The notes: generated from the sequence alone by a model not told the origin. Positions 9,068 to 18,333 are shown, numbered from the stretch's first letter. The stretch: DNA of 32,575 bases from Methylococcaceae bacterium NSP1-2 (GCA_002256685.1 NQJH01000017.1:1-32575); one strand, 5' to 3'. Numbers and translations: made by a program.

Positions 9068-9535
9068 TTACTTGAGCAAATAGACATCTAACGCACCGTA
9101 TTTTGTTATCAAATTGGCTTTATAAAACAAAGAATTTCGCTGACAGGCTATTTGTTGTGCAGCAGTGATTACCAGCGGCGGCGACATGATGATTTTTTTG
9201 TCAGTCTCATTAACATCTGCCAAGGTATTGCCTACGATAATGTTAATAATATCGCCTGCACTGTCAGTCAGTGCTTCTTCTTGTTCATCCTCTGCTATGT
9301 CTAAGTCAGCTGTATAGCGGGCGAAAATCTCATTAAAAAGACCCTTATCATAACTCAAGGCAACAAACATTTTGATACTGCCTTCTACATTAATTAACGA
9401 GGTTAAATAATTCAACTCCATTTTTTGAATAGTGTTTAACTCAGAGGTGGTACTGGTCGTTTCGATCATTAATTCGGTACTAAAAAAATCAATGACGGTG
9501 GACGACATTGCCCAATTAGGCGAATGTTCTGTCAT
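9068..9535 (-). CDS. CheX-like CheY-P phosphatase
   Basis: This 155-residue cytoplasmic protein has the CheX/CheC-type core, seen best at residues 87-103 (E-A-L-T-D-S-A-G-D-I-I-N-I-I-V-G-N). In CheX the catalytic pair is an ExxN motif; here the matching positions are D95 and N98 (D-I-I-N), a conservative E-to-D change. The family dephosphorylates CheY-like receivers, which fits its place between a CheA-like kinase and a CheY-like protein. The ATG at 9535 overlaps the end of the kinase gene by 20 bases; ATG 9508, just past the kinase stop, is an equally possible start, and neither has a strong ribosome-binding site. Confidence 0.78.
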   Translation of the reverse strand: MTEHSPNWAMSSTVIDFFSTELMIETTSTTSELNTIQKMELNYLTSLINVEGSIKMFVALSYDKGLFNEIFARYTADLDIAEDEQEEALTDSAGDIINIIVGNTLADVNETDKKIIMSPPLVITAAQQIACQRNSLFYKANLITKYGALDVYLLK

Positions 9536-12251
9536 AGTCAGTTGATAATGAATCGTTAAAGGGAAGGGTGAAAGTAAAACAAGTGCCTTGTCCTAAAAAA
9601 CTGCTCACTATAACACTGCCCTGTATTTTTTCTAATTCTGCGTACACGGCGGCTAAACCGACACCTTGTCCAGAAATTAGCGTCACTTCGCTAGCCGTTG
9701 ATAAATTTGGCTCAAAAATCAATAGTAAACATTGCTGCTCGGTAAAGCTGTCTAGCTGTGCTTGCGTGTAACGTCCTAATGCGATACATTTTTGTTTTAA
9801 CTGTGCAATGTCTATACCCGCACCATCATCGGCGATAGTCATGATGATGGCGTGTTCTTTCTGGCTTACTTGGCAACGAATATTACCTAATTCTGGTTTG
9901 CCTGCTGCTTCACGTTGTTCAGGCGATTCAATGCCATGATCGACACAGTTACGAAATACATGAATCAAGGCTTTGCTAAAGCCATAAAAATAATCAGGGT
10001 CAACTAATACGCTATCGCCCTCGATAGTCAATTCAGCAATTTGCTTTTGTAAGCGCGTGGCTAACTGCTGCACAGTTTTTGAATAACTCGCTAATAAGGA
10101 TTTAAACTCCACAAAGCGTAAACGCTGCATTTTATGAATTAGCCCTGTAATATTATCAGACGATAAAGGTAACTCGGCAATTAACTGTTTAGCAAAGGCA
10201 ATGCTGTCTTTTAAAGCTTGCTCCGATACTTGAACCTGCCCTTTTTGATCAAAATAATGCTCGCCTAATGCGGTTTGTAAGTAATTTAAATCGTGTTGAA
10301 AATGTGTCGCCAAATCATGGGTTAGCAATAATTTCTTCAGTGCGATTTCAGAACAGTGTGCCGTGGTTTTCAATGCCGACAAATCGGCTTCTAGTTGATG
10401 CAAAACAGCGGGGCTATGTAATAAAGCTTTTTGCAAAAATACCCCTTTAAAAGTGTGAACCTTACGATATAACTGATCAATTTTATTCATTGTACTGCTA
10501 GGTTGTTGAACAATAGTTGAATAATCATGGTCAATAAAAAGCTGATAATCTTGCTTTAAATCAAAGAATTCTTTTGGTTCTGACACGACTTCCACGATAA
10601 ACAGCAAGCGTTTTTTCTCATCAATTAATTGCTGTTTTAACGCCTCGGCTTGCGTAATATCGACCATTTTCATCATCATGGTGTTATTTGTTAAGGGTCT
10701 ATACGAAGCGGCAATTATTTTTTGCTGTATTTTAAATTGTTTGGGCAATAAAGACAGTAGCAAGTTTTGTTTGAAGGTATCGGTTTCTCGTAAAATCCGC
10801 TGCATATTTTTTTGAAAGTTCGTCTGTTGTGTCAACTGGTCTGGAAAAAGCAGTAAATTAATTAACTTTCCCTCGATAGCTTGGCTAAATAAATGCGTAC
10901 ACTCTTCGCTATAACCGTCATCGATGACCATCATCGCATCAAAGGCTAAAAAACCTTCTCCCGAATTATTGAGCAAGGTTTGTAATTTTTCTAAGATATT
11001 GTTTAAGCTAGCGGTTCTGATGGCAACTTGCTCTTCTAATAACTTATTGGCTTGTTCTAATTGCTCAATAAAAAGCTGTTTTTGTTGCTGATTTTTTTCT
11101 ATTTCCAGCGTAATTTCGCTTCTTAAACGTTTATTCAGCAGCGCTCTTTGTACACTCAAGCCCCAAAACAACAATAAACCACTACTTAATACCGCTATAC
11201 CCCAGTAAATAATGGTTAAATCAGGTCGGGGATTTTTTTCATAAAGAAAGTCTTTTAACGGAAAGTTGGCAGGCAACATACCCAATTCACTGTAAGTATT
11301 GGCAATATGTCGCCAACGTCCTTCGTGCATATAGCCCATTTCGACTAATTTAGGCTGTATCAACGGTAACATTTGCTGATACTGAAACAACAGGTGTTCA
11401 CGGGGATAATGTTGAGAGTATTTTTTTAAAATCAGATCAATCATTTCATCGGGATGATCCATTGCATAAATCCAGCCTTTAATACTGGCTTCTACAAAGG
11501 CTTTGACTTGTTGCGGGTGTTTTTTAAGGTAGGCTTCAGTGGTAAACAGATTGTCACCATAAAAATCGATACCGCCTTCACGCGGCGAGAATAAGCCATA
11601 AGGAATATTTTTTTCTTGTAGATAAAACGGTTCATCGGTGGAGTACACTGACATTACATCAATATCACCTTTAATAAGACCGTTTACATTATCGGTTAGG
11701 GTCATTTTAGTAAACGCATTAGGTTCAATACGTTCATTACGCAAAAAGCCATCTATTTCACCTTCAAACGCAAAATCTAACGCGACTCTTTTACCGACAA
11801 TATCATGAATAGTGCCAATTTTTTCGCCTTTTTTGTACATCAACGCGATAGGCGAATGTTGAAAAATCACCGCCAAAACCACAACGGGCTGTTGCTTTGC
11901 TCTTTGTAATAATAAATCGCTAGTCCCTACACCGAACTCGCTTTCACCTTGCAACACTTTATCAATTAAATTCTGCCCTGGTTTACCTTCATCAATGGTC
12001 ACGTCAAAACCTGCATCACGGTAATAGCCCAGTTCTTGTGCCGCGTAATAACCTGCAAATTGAAACTGATGCAGCCATTTTAACTGCAAGGTTACTTTTT
12101 CAACGGGGTGGGGCGATGAACTGTCTTTTGATGGCTTTAGTTTTTCCAACCAAGTCGTTAATGCGGTCGGAATGATGGACTGCTCAGCACTTGCCGCCGA
12201 TACAAAACTGCTGATTAATAATAGGATGACGACGTTAATTAATTTTTTCAC
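9516..12251 (-). CDS. NMT1/THI5-like binding protein fused to CheA-like HPt-kinase
   Basis: This 911-residue protein starts at a GTG codon, justified by the signal peptide that follows at once (M-K-K then a hydrophobic stretch, cleaved near 22). Residues about 50-310 are an NMT1/SsuA-like periplasmic binding domain (VTLQLKWLHQFQFAGYYAA, DAGFDVTIDEGKPGQ). Then come TM about 348-367, a coiled coil (370-435), a PAS-like region, an HPt-like helix with H599 in RKVHTFKG, and a CheA-type ATPase (N768 in FRNCVDHGIESPEQR, ADDGAGID, SGQGVGLAAVY). No CheW-like (P5) domain follows and there is no HisKA. The protein probably binds a small ligand, known relatives binding pyrimidine precursors, taurine or nitrate, and autophosphorylates H599. 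It heads the cheX-cheY-cyclase operon and is divergent from pstS. Confidence 0.88.
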   Translation of the reverse strand: MKKLINVVILLLISSFVSAASAEQSIIPTALTTWLEKLKPSKDSSSPHPVEKVTLQLKWLHQFQFAGYYAAQELGYYRDAGFDVTIDEGKPGQNLIDKVLQGESEFGVGTSDLLLQRAKQQPVVVLAVIFQHSPIALMYKKGEKIGTIHDIVGKRVALDFAFEGEIDGFLRNERIEPNAFTKMTLTDNVNGLIKGDIDVMSVYSTDEPFYLQEKNIPYGLFSPREGGIDFYGDNLFTTEAYLKKHPQQVKAFVEASIKGWIYAMDHPDEMIDLILKKYSQHYPREHLLFQYQQMLPLIQPKLVEMGYMHEGRWRHIANTYSELGMLPANFPLKDFLYEKNPRPDLTIIYWGIAVLSSGLLLFWGLSVQRALLNKRLRSEITLEIEKNQQQKQLFIEQLEQANKLLEEQVAIRTASLNNILEKLQTLLNNSGEGFLAFDAMMVIDDGYSEECTHLFSQAIEGKLINLLLFPDQLTQQTNFQKNMQRILRETDTFKQNLLLSLLPKQFKIQQKIIAASYRPLTNNTMMMKMVDITQAEALKQQLIDEKKRLLFIVEVVSEPKEFFDLKQDYQLFIDHDYSTIVQQPSSTMNKIDQLYRKVHTFKGVFLQKALLHSPAVLHQLEADLSALKTTAHCSEIALKKLLLTHDLATHFQHDLNYLQTALGEHYFDQKGQVQVSEQALKDSIAFAKQLIAELPLSSDNITGLIHKMQRLRFVEFKSLLASYSKTVQQLATRLQKQIAELTIEGDSVLVDPDYFYGFSKALIHVFRNCVDHGIESPEQREAAGKPELGNIRCQVSQKEHAIIMTIADDGAGIDIAQLKQKCIALGRYTQAQLDSFTEQQCLLLIFEPNLSTASEVTLISGQGVGLAAVYAELEKIQGSVIVSSFLGQGTCFTFTLPFNDSLSTDYDRTFA

Positions 12252-12364
12252 TGCACACTATGCCTAGGTAATACTATCGTTTACTAGCGGTTTTTTTATC
12301 AGAAGATCTGGCTTTCATTCGCTACATTTGCACACCATATCATTACTTGGTGAAAAATATGACA

Positions 12365-12382
12365 CTGTCACACTATTGTCAT
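12365..12382 (+). promoter_or_regulatory. Pho box upstream of pstS
   Basis: CTGTCAC-ACTA-TTGTCAT matches the 7-4-7 direct-repeat layout of the PhoB site (CTGTCAT with A/T-rich spacers). A -10-like TATGCT lies at 12393-12398, exactly 10 bases downstream, with TAATAT at 12390-12395 as an alternative. The start of pstS is at 12448. Phosphate-starvation induction through PhoB is expected. Confidence 0.85.
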
Positions 12383-12447
12383 ATAAAATTAATATGCTTG
12401 AGTCCATAACTACTTGAATATTTTCTATCACACTTTGAGAATTATTA

Positions 12448-13431
12448 ATGAAACTATCTTTTAAAACAAAATCGCTCTTTGCCGCATTAGGTTTTACCGC
12501 TGCGGCTTTGCTTAGCAGTACCGCAGGTGCAGTACAGAAAGTTGATAGCGGCGTGCCTGCTTATCAAAAAGCCAGCGGTATTTCGGGTAATTTATCCAGT
12601 GTTGGTTCTGATACCTTGGCAAACTTAATGACCATGTGGGCAGAAGAATTTAACCGCGAATACCCTAACGTGAATATTCAAATTCAAGCGGCAGGTTCGT
12701 CTACTGCACCGCCTGCACTGACTGAAGGTACTGCAAATATAGGTCCTATGAGTCGTGAAATGAAAGACGACGAAATAGCGGCATTTGAAGATAAATACGG
12801 TTACAAACCAACCGCAGTGCCTGTCGCGATTGACGCGCTAGCAGTGATGGTCAACAAAGACAACCCCATTAAAGGTTTAACCCTTCCACAAGTTGATGCG
12901 ATTTTTTCATCGACTCGCAAATGCGGTCACGAAACTGACATTGAAAACTGGGGTGATGCAGGCGTATCTGCTTGGAAAGCTAAAAGTATTCAGCTTTATG
13001 GACGTAACTCAGTTTCAGGTACTTACGGTTATTTTAAAGAAAACGCGTTATGTAAAGGCGATTTCAAAAGTAACGTAAACGAGCAACCCGGTTCAGCATC
13101 AGTCGTACAATCAGTGACTTCATCAGTCAATGGTGTGGGCTATTCAGGCATGGGTTACACCACGTCTGGCGTTAAAATGGTGGCTTTAGCCAAAAAAGCA
13201 GGCGACCCGTTTATTGAAGCAACTCCTGAAAATGCACTGAGCGGCAAATACCCGCTAACTCGTTATTTGTACGTTTATGTTAATAAAAAACCTAATACAC
13301 CGTTAGCTCCATTGGATTATGAATTCATTAAAATGGTGTTATCGCAAACAGGTCAGCAAGTTGTCATTAAAGACGGTTATATTCCACTACCTGCTAAAGT
13401 AGTTGAGAAAGCGTTGACTGCACTAAAATAA
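12448..13431 (+). CDS. pstS: Phosphate ABC transporter substrate-binding protein PstS
   Basis: This 327-residue periplasmic protein has a signal peptide (positive K-residues, hydrophobic core, cleavage near the STAGA at about 24-28). The mature chain has the PstS phosphate-site motifs: [10 protein letters not shown] near the start, [19 protein letters not shown] and [12 protein letters not shown]. It captures inorganic phosphate and hands it to the PstCA channel. It is the first gene of the pst cluster, with a Pho box in front and a strong terminator behind, an arrangement that allows more binding protein than membrane components to be made. Two cysteines (in RKCGHE and ALCKGD) could form a disulfide. 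Confidence 0.95.
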   Translation: MKLSFKTKSLFAALGFTAAALLSSTAGAVQKVDSGVPAYQKASGISGNLSSVGSDTLANLMTMWAEEFNREYPNVNIQIQAAGSSTAPPALTEGTANIGPMSREMKDDEIAAFEDKYGYKPTAVPVAIDALAVMVNKDNPIKGLTLPQVDAIFSSTRKCGHETDIENWGDAGVSAWKAKSIQLYGRNSVSGTYGYFKENALCKGDFKSNVNEQPGSASVVQSVTSSVNGVGYSGMGYTTSGVKMVALAKKAGDPFIEATPENALSGKYPLTRYLYVYVNKKPNTPLAPLDYEFIKMVLSQTGQQVVIKDGYIPLPAKVVEKALTALK

Positions 13432-13466
13432 GCACAAAACTGCCCTAGGGCAACCGAAAAAACACA

Positions 13467-13506
13467 CGGCTGGGATTCGTTTTAACGAATCTCAGCCGTT
13501 TTTTTT
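13467..13506 (+). terminator. Rho-independent terminator after pstS
   Basis: A 15-base stem (13467-13481 with 13484-13498, one G-T pair) is followed by eight T residues. A perfect palindrome TGCCCTAGGGCA sits just upstream at 13441-13452. It separates pstS from pstC. Confidence 0.93.
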
Positions 13507-13512
13507 GGTTTT

Positions 13513-13546
13513 TTGTTATATTATTGTCACATTCAATTTCTATAAT
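13513..13546 (+). promoter_or_regulatory. Second Pho box and -10 for pstC
   Basis: TTGTTAT-ATTA-TTGTCAC (13513-13530) has the 7-4-7 Pho-box layout; the first half is weaker. TATAAT follows at 13541-13546, exactly 10 bases downstream, the spacing of PhoB-activated promoters. Transcription would start near 13553, where the pstC ATG lies, so the mRNA may be leaderless or nearly so. Confidence 0.72.
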
Positions 13547-13552
13547 TTCCCC

Positions 13553-15832
13553 ATGTCTGATACTCATCCTCTAAATAAACCGCCCTCAGTTATGGAAAAA
13601 TCCGCTAATAGTTACTACCAACGCTGGCGACTCGTCAAAGATTCGCTGGCGCGTTTTGGTGTAATCGCAGGGGGTCTCAGTGTAATCGTCGCACTGGTAC
13701 TTATCTTCTTTTACTTACTTTATGTGGTTATTCCACTGTTTAAACCCGCTACCGCAGAAGCGGGAAATCACTATGCGTTGCCAGAAGCTGCACTAGGCAA
13801 AACGGTATTACTGGATGTCGAAGAGCAAAATGAAGTTGCTGCTCGATTTACTGACACTGGGCAAGTGATATTTTTTGAAGCGGCAACCGGTAAGCCTGTT
13901 TTAACTGAAAGTATTAAAATACCCGCTGGCACAAAGGTTGTTAGTTTTGCTCAAGGCAGCCCTATCAGCGAAGGGGCGGTTATTTATGGGCTGTCCAATG
14001 GTCAAGCGGTGGTTGTTAAACATCAGTATCAAATCACTTACCCTAATAACAAACGCTTAATTACTCCGTCTTTAAAATACCCATTGGGTGAAGCACCGAT
14101 AGTTATCGATGACAAAGGCACAGCATTAGAAATCTGCGCCGTTAAAGTCGGCGATAAATCCACGACTATTGTTGCTAAAACCGCCGATAAAGTCCGTTTA
14201 CTTCATATTGAAAAACAACAAAACTTATTCACTGATGAAGTCACTTTAGAGCGTACCGTAGTGGATTTAAATGTAGCAGTGGCGACTGTTACCAATATGC
14301 TTATTGATAAAGAAGAACGTAATCTCTACTTAGTGAGTGATGACGGTCACTTAAGTTTCTTTGATATTAGCGACAAAACCCTCCCCGTGATTAGACAGAA
14401 CGTTAATATGGTCACCGCAGGGGAAAAAATTACCGCCAGTACTTTTCTAAATGGTGATAGCTCGTTACTGATTGGCGATTCCACTGGCTTAGTTTCACAG
14501 TGGACGATGGTGAGAGACGAGTTAAAGCGTCCTGCGATACAAAAAATTCGCGCTTTTAAAGTCTCTGAAAAAGCCATTGCTGCTATCAATCCAGAGCCTC
14601 GTCGTAAAGGCTTTGCTGCTATTGATGCCGATGGCATGATGGGCGTTTACCATACAACCTCCGAGCGCGAAGTGCTGAGAGAACAGGTGACTAAAGCCTT
14701 GCCTATCGCTGCCGCGTTATCGCCTAGAGCCAACGCGCTGTTAGTCGAAGCCAGCGACAAAAACATTTATTTTTGGAAGCTAGATAATAAACATCCCGAA
14801 GTATCCGTTAAATCGCTGTGGCAAGAAGTTTGGTATGAAGGCTATCCCAAACCTGATTATATTTGGCAATCATCGGCATCAAATAACGATTTTGAGCCTA
14901 AATACAGCTTAACGCCTTTAGTGTTCGGTACGCTAAAAGCCGCCTTTTATGCGATGTTAGTGGCTATTCCGTTAGCATTGATGGGGGCGATTTATAGCGC
15001 GTATTTTATGACTCCGATAATGCGCCAATACGTCAAACCGACGGTTGAATTAATGGGTGCGTTGCCGACTGTTATCTTAGGCTTTCTAGCAGGACTTTGG
15101 TTAGCACCCACGTTAGAAGAAAATTTAGCCGGTTTCTTTCTGATGTTTATGCTGTTACCCGTAGGGGTCATGGTGTTTGCTTATGCGTGGCACAACTTAC
15201 CTGCGCGTATTTTAGAAAAAATTCCCGAAGGCTGGGAAGCGGCAATACTTATTCCCGTTATTTTACTCACAGGTTGGTTTGCGTTTGCAATCAGTGTGCC
15301 GCTGGAAACTGCTTTGCTTGGTGAGACCTTGCGAGATTGGTTTAAAAATGAATGGGGCATTGGTTACGATCAACGTAATTCGCTAGTGGTCGGTATGGCG
15401 ATGGGTTTTGCAGTTATTCCTACCATTTTCTCCATTGCTGAAGATGCTATTTTTAGCGTACCTAAGCACTTAACCGTCGGTTCATTAGCCTTAGGTGCAA
15501 CTACTTGGCAAACAATGACGAGAGTGGTGTTATTAACGGCAAGCCCCGGTATCTTCTCAGCGGTGATGATTGGTTTAGGTCGAGCTGTTGGTGAAACCAT
15601 GATTGTACTGATGGCGACTGGTAACACACCGGTAATGGATTTAAGTGTTTTTCAGGGATTGCGGACGCTAGCTGCCAATATTGCGGTGGAAATGCCTGAA
15701 TCACAAGTCGATAGTACGCATTATCGGGTATTATTTTTAGCTGCTTTAGTATTGTTTTTATTCACCTTTGTTTTTAATACGTTAGCGGAAATTATTCGCC
15801 AACGCCTACGCGAAAAATACAGTTCATTATGA
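13553..15832 (+). CDS. pstC: Phosphate ABC transporter permease PstC, long form
   Basis: The protein is 759 residues from ATG 13553. The frame is open back to 13505, but that TTG is in the terminator T-run. One TM near the N terminus (IVALVLIFFYLLYVVIP) is followed by about 380 residues of predicted periplasmic domain with a beta-rich, propeller-like look, then the permease core with about six TM segments. The permease EAA-type loop is visible as VGSLALGATTWQTMTR and GRAVGETM. It forms the phosphate channel with PstA. Long N-terminal forms like this are known in several gammaproteobacteria, whereas enterobacterial PstC has about 320 residues. No Shine-Dalgarno precedes ATG 13553; ATG 13592 is an alternative start. 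Its stop overlaps the pstA start (ATGA). Confidence 0.92.
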   Translation: MSDTHPLNKPPSVMEKSANSYYQRWRLVKDSLARFGVIAGGLSVIVALVLIFFYLLYVVIPLFKPATAEAGNHYALPEAALGKTVLLDVEEQNEVAARFTDTGQVIFFEAATGKPVLTESIKIPAGTKVVSFAQGSPISEGAVIYGLSNGQAVVVKHQYQITYPNNKRLITPSLKYPLGEAPIVIDDKGTALEICAVKVGDKSTTIVAKTADKVRLLHIEKQQNLFTDEVTLERTVVDLNVAVATVTNMLIDKEERNLYLVSDDGHLSFFDISDKTLPVIRQNVNMVTAGEKITASTFLNGDSSLLIGDSTGLVSQWTMVRDELKRPAIQKIRAFKVSEKAIAAINPEPRRKGFAAIDADGMMGVYHTTSEREVLREQVTKALPIAAALSPRANALLVEASDKNIYFWKLDNKHPEVSVKSLWQEVWYEGYPKPDYIWQSSASNNDFEPKYSLTPLVFGTLKAAFYAMLVAIPLALMGAIYSAYFMTPIMRQYVKPTVELMGALPTVILGFLAGLWLAPTLEENLAGFFLMFMLLPVGVMVFAYAWHNLPARILEKIPEGWEAAILIPVILLTGWFAFAISVPLETALLGETLRDWFKNEWGIGYDQRNSLVVGMAMGFAVIPTIFSIAEDAIFSVPKHLTVGSLALGATTWQTMTRVVLLTASPGIFSAVMIGLGRAVGETMIVLMATGNTPVMDLSVFQGLRTLAANIAVEMPESQVDSTHYRVLFLAALVLFLFTFVFNTLAEIIRQRLREKYSSL

Positions 15833-17484
15833 TGAAATTATGGTTTAAAAGTGGATCGCCTTGGATATGGCTGAATGCAGCAGCGGTAAGTACCTGTTTG
15901 ATTATGGTGATTGCGGTACTGGCTTTAGTGTTGGTACGCGGAGTGGGAAATTTTTGGCCCGCTCAAGTCACACAATTTTCTTACCAAGAAGAAGGCAAGC
16001 CACTAAGCGTTCTCATCGGTGAAAAAGTCGATACCAGTATCACGCCAGCCATCATGGCAAAGTCCACAGGGCATAAAATGGCGGATAACGAAGATACTTT
16101 AGTACAGTATCTAGTAAAAACCGGTAACCGTGATGTCACTGGCGCAGATTTTCGCTGGATAGAAGCGCGTAAGGTGCAAGAGCAAAGTGATCCTGATGCT
16201 ATGATCGTTATAGTACGCCGCGAATGGGGCAACTTTTATGGTCAATTGCTAGCAGTGCAAGAAAACGGTAAAACCGTTGCGACAGGCGACCAAGCCATGC
16301 CTGAATTGCAAAATAGAATCGCCGCCGCTTCGAGTGTTTTTAAGAAAATAACCCAAATAGAAAAAAAGGAAATCGGGGCGATTAACTACGGCTTAGAGCG
16401 ATTACGCTTGAAGCAGAAAAAATTGCAATTAGAAAACCGTTGGGATAGTGAAGCGGAAAAACAATTCGCCGCTGACAAAGCTGACTACGATGCCCAATAT
16501 CAAAGTCATCAAGCTGAACTCGCCGCATTGTATAAAGAAATTCGTCGTGATAGTTTGGTTGCTAAAACGGAATCGGGTGCAGAGATTAAAATTCCTTTGG
16601 CGAAGGTGGTGCAAGTTTATCAACCGAATACCATGAATTTTTTCGGTAAAATGGGCTTTTTCTACCACAAAGTGCTTGAGTTTTTAACTGATGAACCGCG
16701 TGAAGCCAATACTGAAGGCGGTATTTTCCCCGCTATTTTTGGTACGGTGATGATGGTTATCATCATGTCCATTATCGTGACACCATTTGGTGTGATTGCG
16801 GCTGTGTACTTGCGTGAATATGCAAAACAAGGTTTTACTACCCAATTAATACGCATTGCGGTCAACAATTTAGCAGGTGTTCCGTCAATTGTTTACGGGG
16901 TATTTGGATTAGGCTTCTTTGTCTATATTCTAGGTGGTAATATTGACGCGCTGTTTTTTCCTGAAGCCTCGCCTGCGCCAGTTTACGGCACCCCCGGCTT
17001 ATTGTGGGCTTCACTTACGCTGGCATTGTTAACCTTACCTGTGGTAATTGTATCTACTGAAGAAGGCTTAGCACGAATTCCAAAATCGATACGCGAGGGC
17101 AGTTTGGCATTAGGTGCGACTAAAGTGGAAACTTTGTGGCGTACCGTATTACCAATGGCAAGTCCTGCGATGATGACAGGCTTAATTTTGGCGGTTGCAC
17201 GCGCGGCGGGTGAAGTTGCTCCACTGATGTTGGTGGGCGTAGTTAAACTCGCACCAACCTTACCCTTAGACGGCAATTTCCCCTTTTTGCATTTAGACCG
17301 AAAATTTATGCACTTAGGTTTTCACATTTATGACGTAGGCTTTCAAAGCCCCAATGTTGAAGCGGCAAGACCTCTGGTTTACGCTACCGCATTGTTATTG
17401 GTGCTAGTGATTATTGTGCTGAACTTAACAGCCATTATTATTAGAAATCGCCTGCGTGAAAAATACCGAGCATTAGAAGGTTAA
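15829..17484 (+). CDS. pstA: Phosphate ABC transporter permease PstA, long form
   Basis: This 551-residue inner-membrane protein is the partner of PstC. TM1 is near residues 14-38. About 240 residues of mostly polar, partly coiled-coil sequence (EKKEIGAINYGLERLRLKQ and on) follow and are likely periplasmic. The permease core then has the EAA-type loop IPKSIREGSLALGATKVE and AVARAAGEVAPLM. Usual enterobacterial PstA is about 300 residues, so the extra length is a real insertion after TM1, parallel to that in PstC. The ATG overlaps the pstC stop by four bases, so the two subunits are translationally coupled. Confidence 0.93.
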   Translation: MMKLWFKSGSPWIWLNAAAVSTCLIMVIAVLALVLVRGVGNFWPAQVTQFSYQEEGKPLSVLIGEKVDTSITPAIMAKSTGHKMADNEDTLVQYLVKTGNRDVTGADFRWIEARKVQEQSDPDAMIVIVRREWGNFYGQLLAVQENGKTVATGDQAMPELQNRIAAASSVFKKITQIEKKEIGAINYGLERLRLKQKKLQLENRWDSEAEKQFAADKADYDAQYQSHQAELAALYKEIRRDSLVAKTESGAEIKIPLAKVVQVYQPNTMNFFGKMGFFYHKVLEFLTDEPREANTEGGIFPAIFGTVMMVIIMSIIVTPFGVIAAVYLREYAKQGFTTQLIRIAVNNLAGVPSIVYGVFGLGFFVYILGGNIDALFFPEASPAPVYGTPGLLWASLTLALLTLPVVIVSTEEGLARIPKSIREGSLALGATKVETLWRTVLPMASPAMMTGLILAVARAAGEVAPLMLVGVVKLAPTLPLDGNFPFLHLDRKFMHLGFHIYDVGFQSPNVEAARPLVYATALLLVLVIIVLNLTAIIIRNRLREKYRALEG

Positions 17485-17487
17485 AAA

Positions 17488-18321
17488 ATGACAGCACAAC
17501 AAACCCGTTCACATTCTATGGATATGAGTTCTGTTCTACGCGGACAAGCACAAACACAAGCTCCCAATGAAACTTGTATCAAAGTAGAAAATCTGAATCT
17601 TTTTTATGGGCAAAAACAAGCATTACATGGCGTAAACATGGAAATGTACCGTAAAAAAGTCACCGCTTACATAGGACCCAGTGGCTGTGGTAAATCCACA
17701 CTGTTACGTTGTATTAACCGCATGAATGATTTGGTCGATAACGTTACCATTGAAGGCAAAATTTTATTGGACGATGAAAATATTTATGATAAATCCGTTA
17801 AGGTAGCAGAGTTACGCCGTCGGGTTGGCATGGTATTTCAAAAGCCTAATCCGTTTCCTAAGTCTATTTTTGAAAATGTCACTTACGGACTACGCATTCA
17901 AGGCATTAATGACAAACGTATTCTCGCAGAAACTGTCGAAAACTCCTTGCGTGGTGCGGCATTGTGGGATGAAGTTAAAGATCGTTTAGAGGATAACGCC
18001 TTAGGCTTATCGGGTGGACAACAACAACGTTTAGTCATTGCCAGAGCGATTGCTATTGAACCCGAAGTTTTGTTATTGGACGAACCCGCGTCTGCTTTAG
18101 ACCCTATTTCAACGTTAAAGATTGAAGAATTAATTAACGAACTGAAAGAGAAATATACTATAGTCATTGTTACGCACAATATGCAGCAAGCAGCACGGGT
18201 TTCTGATTACACTGCGTTTATGTATATGGGTGAATTGATTGAGATTGGTACAACTAGCGAGTTATTTACCAATCCTAAGAAAAAACAAACAGAAGATTAT
18301 ATTACTGGACGTTACGGTTAA
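17488..18321 (+). CDS. pstB: Phosphate ABC transporter ATPase PstB
   Basis: This 277-residue cytoplasmic ATPase has Walker [10 protein letters not shown] (63-71), a Q loop in [17 protein letters not shown], signature LSGGQQQR, Walker [14 protein letters not shown] and the H-loop IVIVTHNM. The PNPFPKSI stretch is typical of PstB. It powers phosphate uptake by PstCA. The gene begins 3 bases after the pstA stop with AGAAGG as ribosome-binding site. The N-terminal 28 residues before the ATPase fold are low in conservation; ATG at residue 11 or 13 is possible. Confidence 0.96.
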   Translation: MTAQQTRSHSMDMSSVLRGQAQTQAPNETCIKVENLNLFYGQKQALHGVNMEMYRKKVTAYIGPSGCGKSTLLRCINRMNDLVDNVTIEGKILLDDENIYDKSVKVAELRRRVGMVFQKPNPFPKSIFENVTYGLRIQGINDKRILAETVENSLRGAALWDEVKDRLEDNALGLSGGQQQRLVIARAIAIEPEVLLLDEPASALDPISTLKIEELINELKEKYTIVIVTHNMQQAARVSDYTAFMYMGELIEIGTTSELFTNPKKKQTEDYITGRYG

Positions 18322-18333
18322 AGAGGCAAAACA

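Noticed and set aside
9034-9087. Longer N terminus for the CheY-like protein (start 9087)
   Set aside because: It would overlap cheX, has no ribosome-binding site, and a strong GGCAGGAGAA precedes ATG 9033, where the receiver fold begins.
12252-12447. Riboswitch or small RNA upstream of the NMT1-kinase gene
   Set aside because: I found no thiamine-box or other known riboswitch core; only the Pho box facing pstS is supported.
13505-13552. PstC start at 13505
   Set aside because: That codon is a TTG in the T-run of the pstS terminator, and the Pho box would then lie inside the gene.
16429-16868. Small minus-strand open frames within pstA
   Set aside because: They overlap a clearly conserved permease gene and have no family features or ribosome-binding sites; likely shadows. 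The same holds for the other short frames inside large genes.
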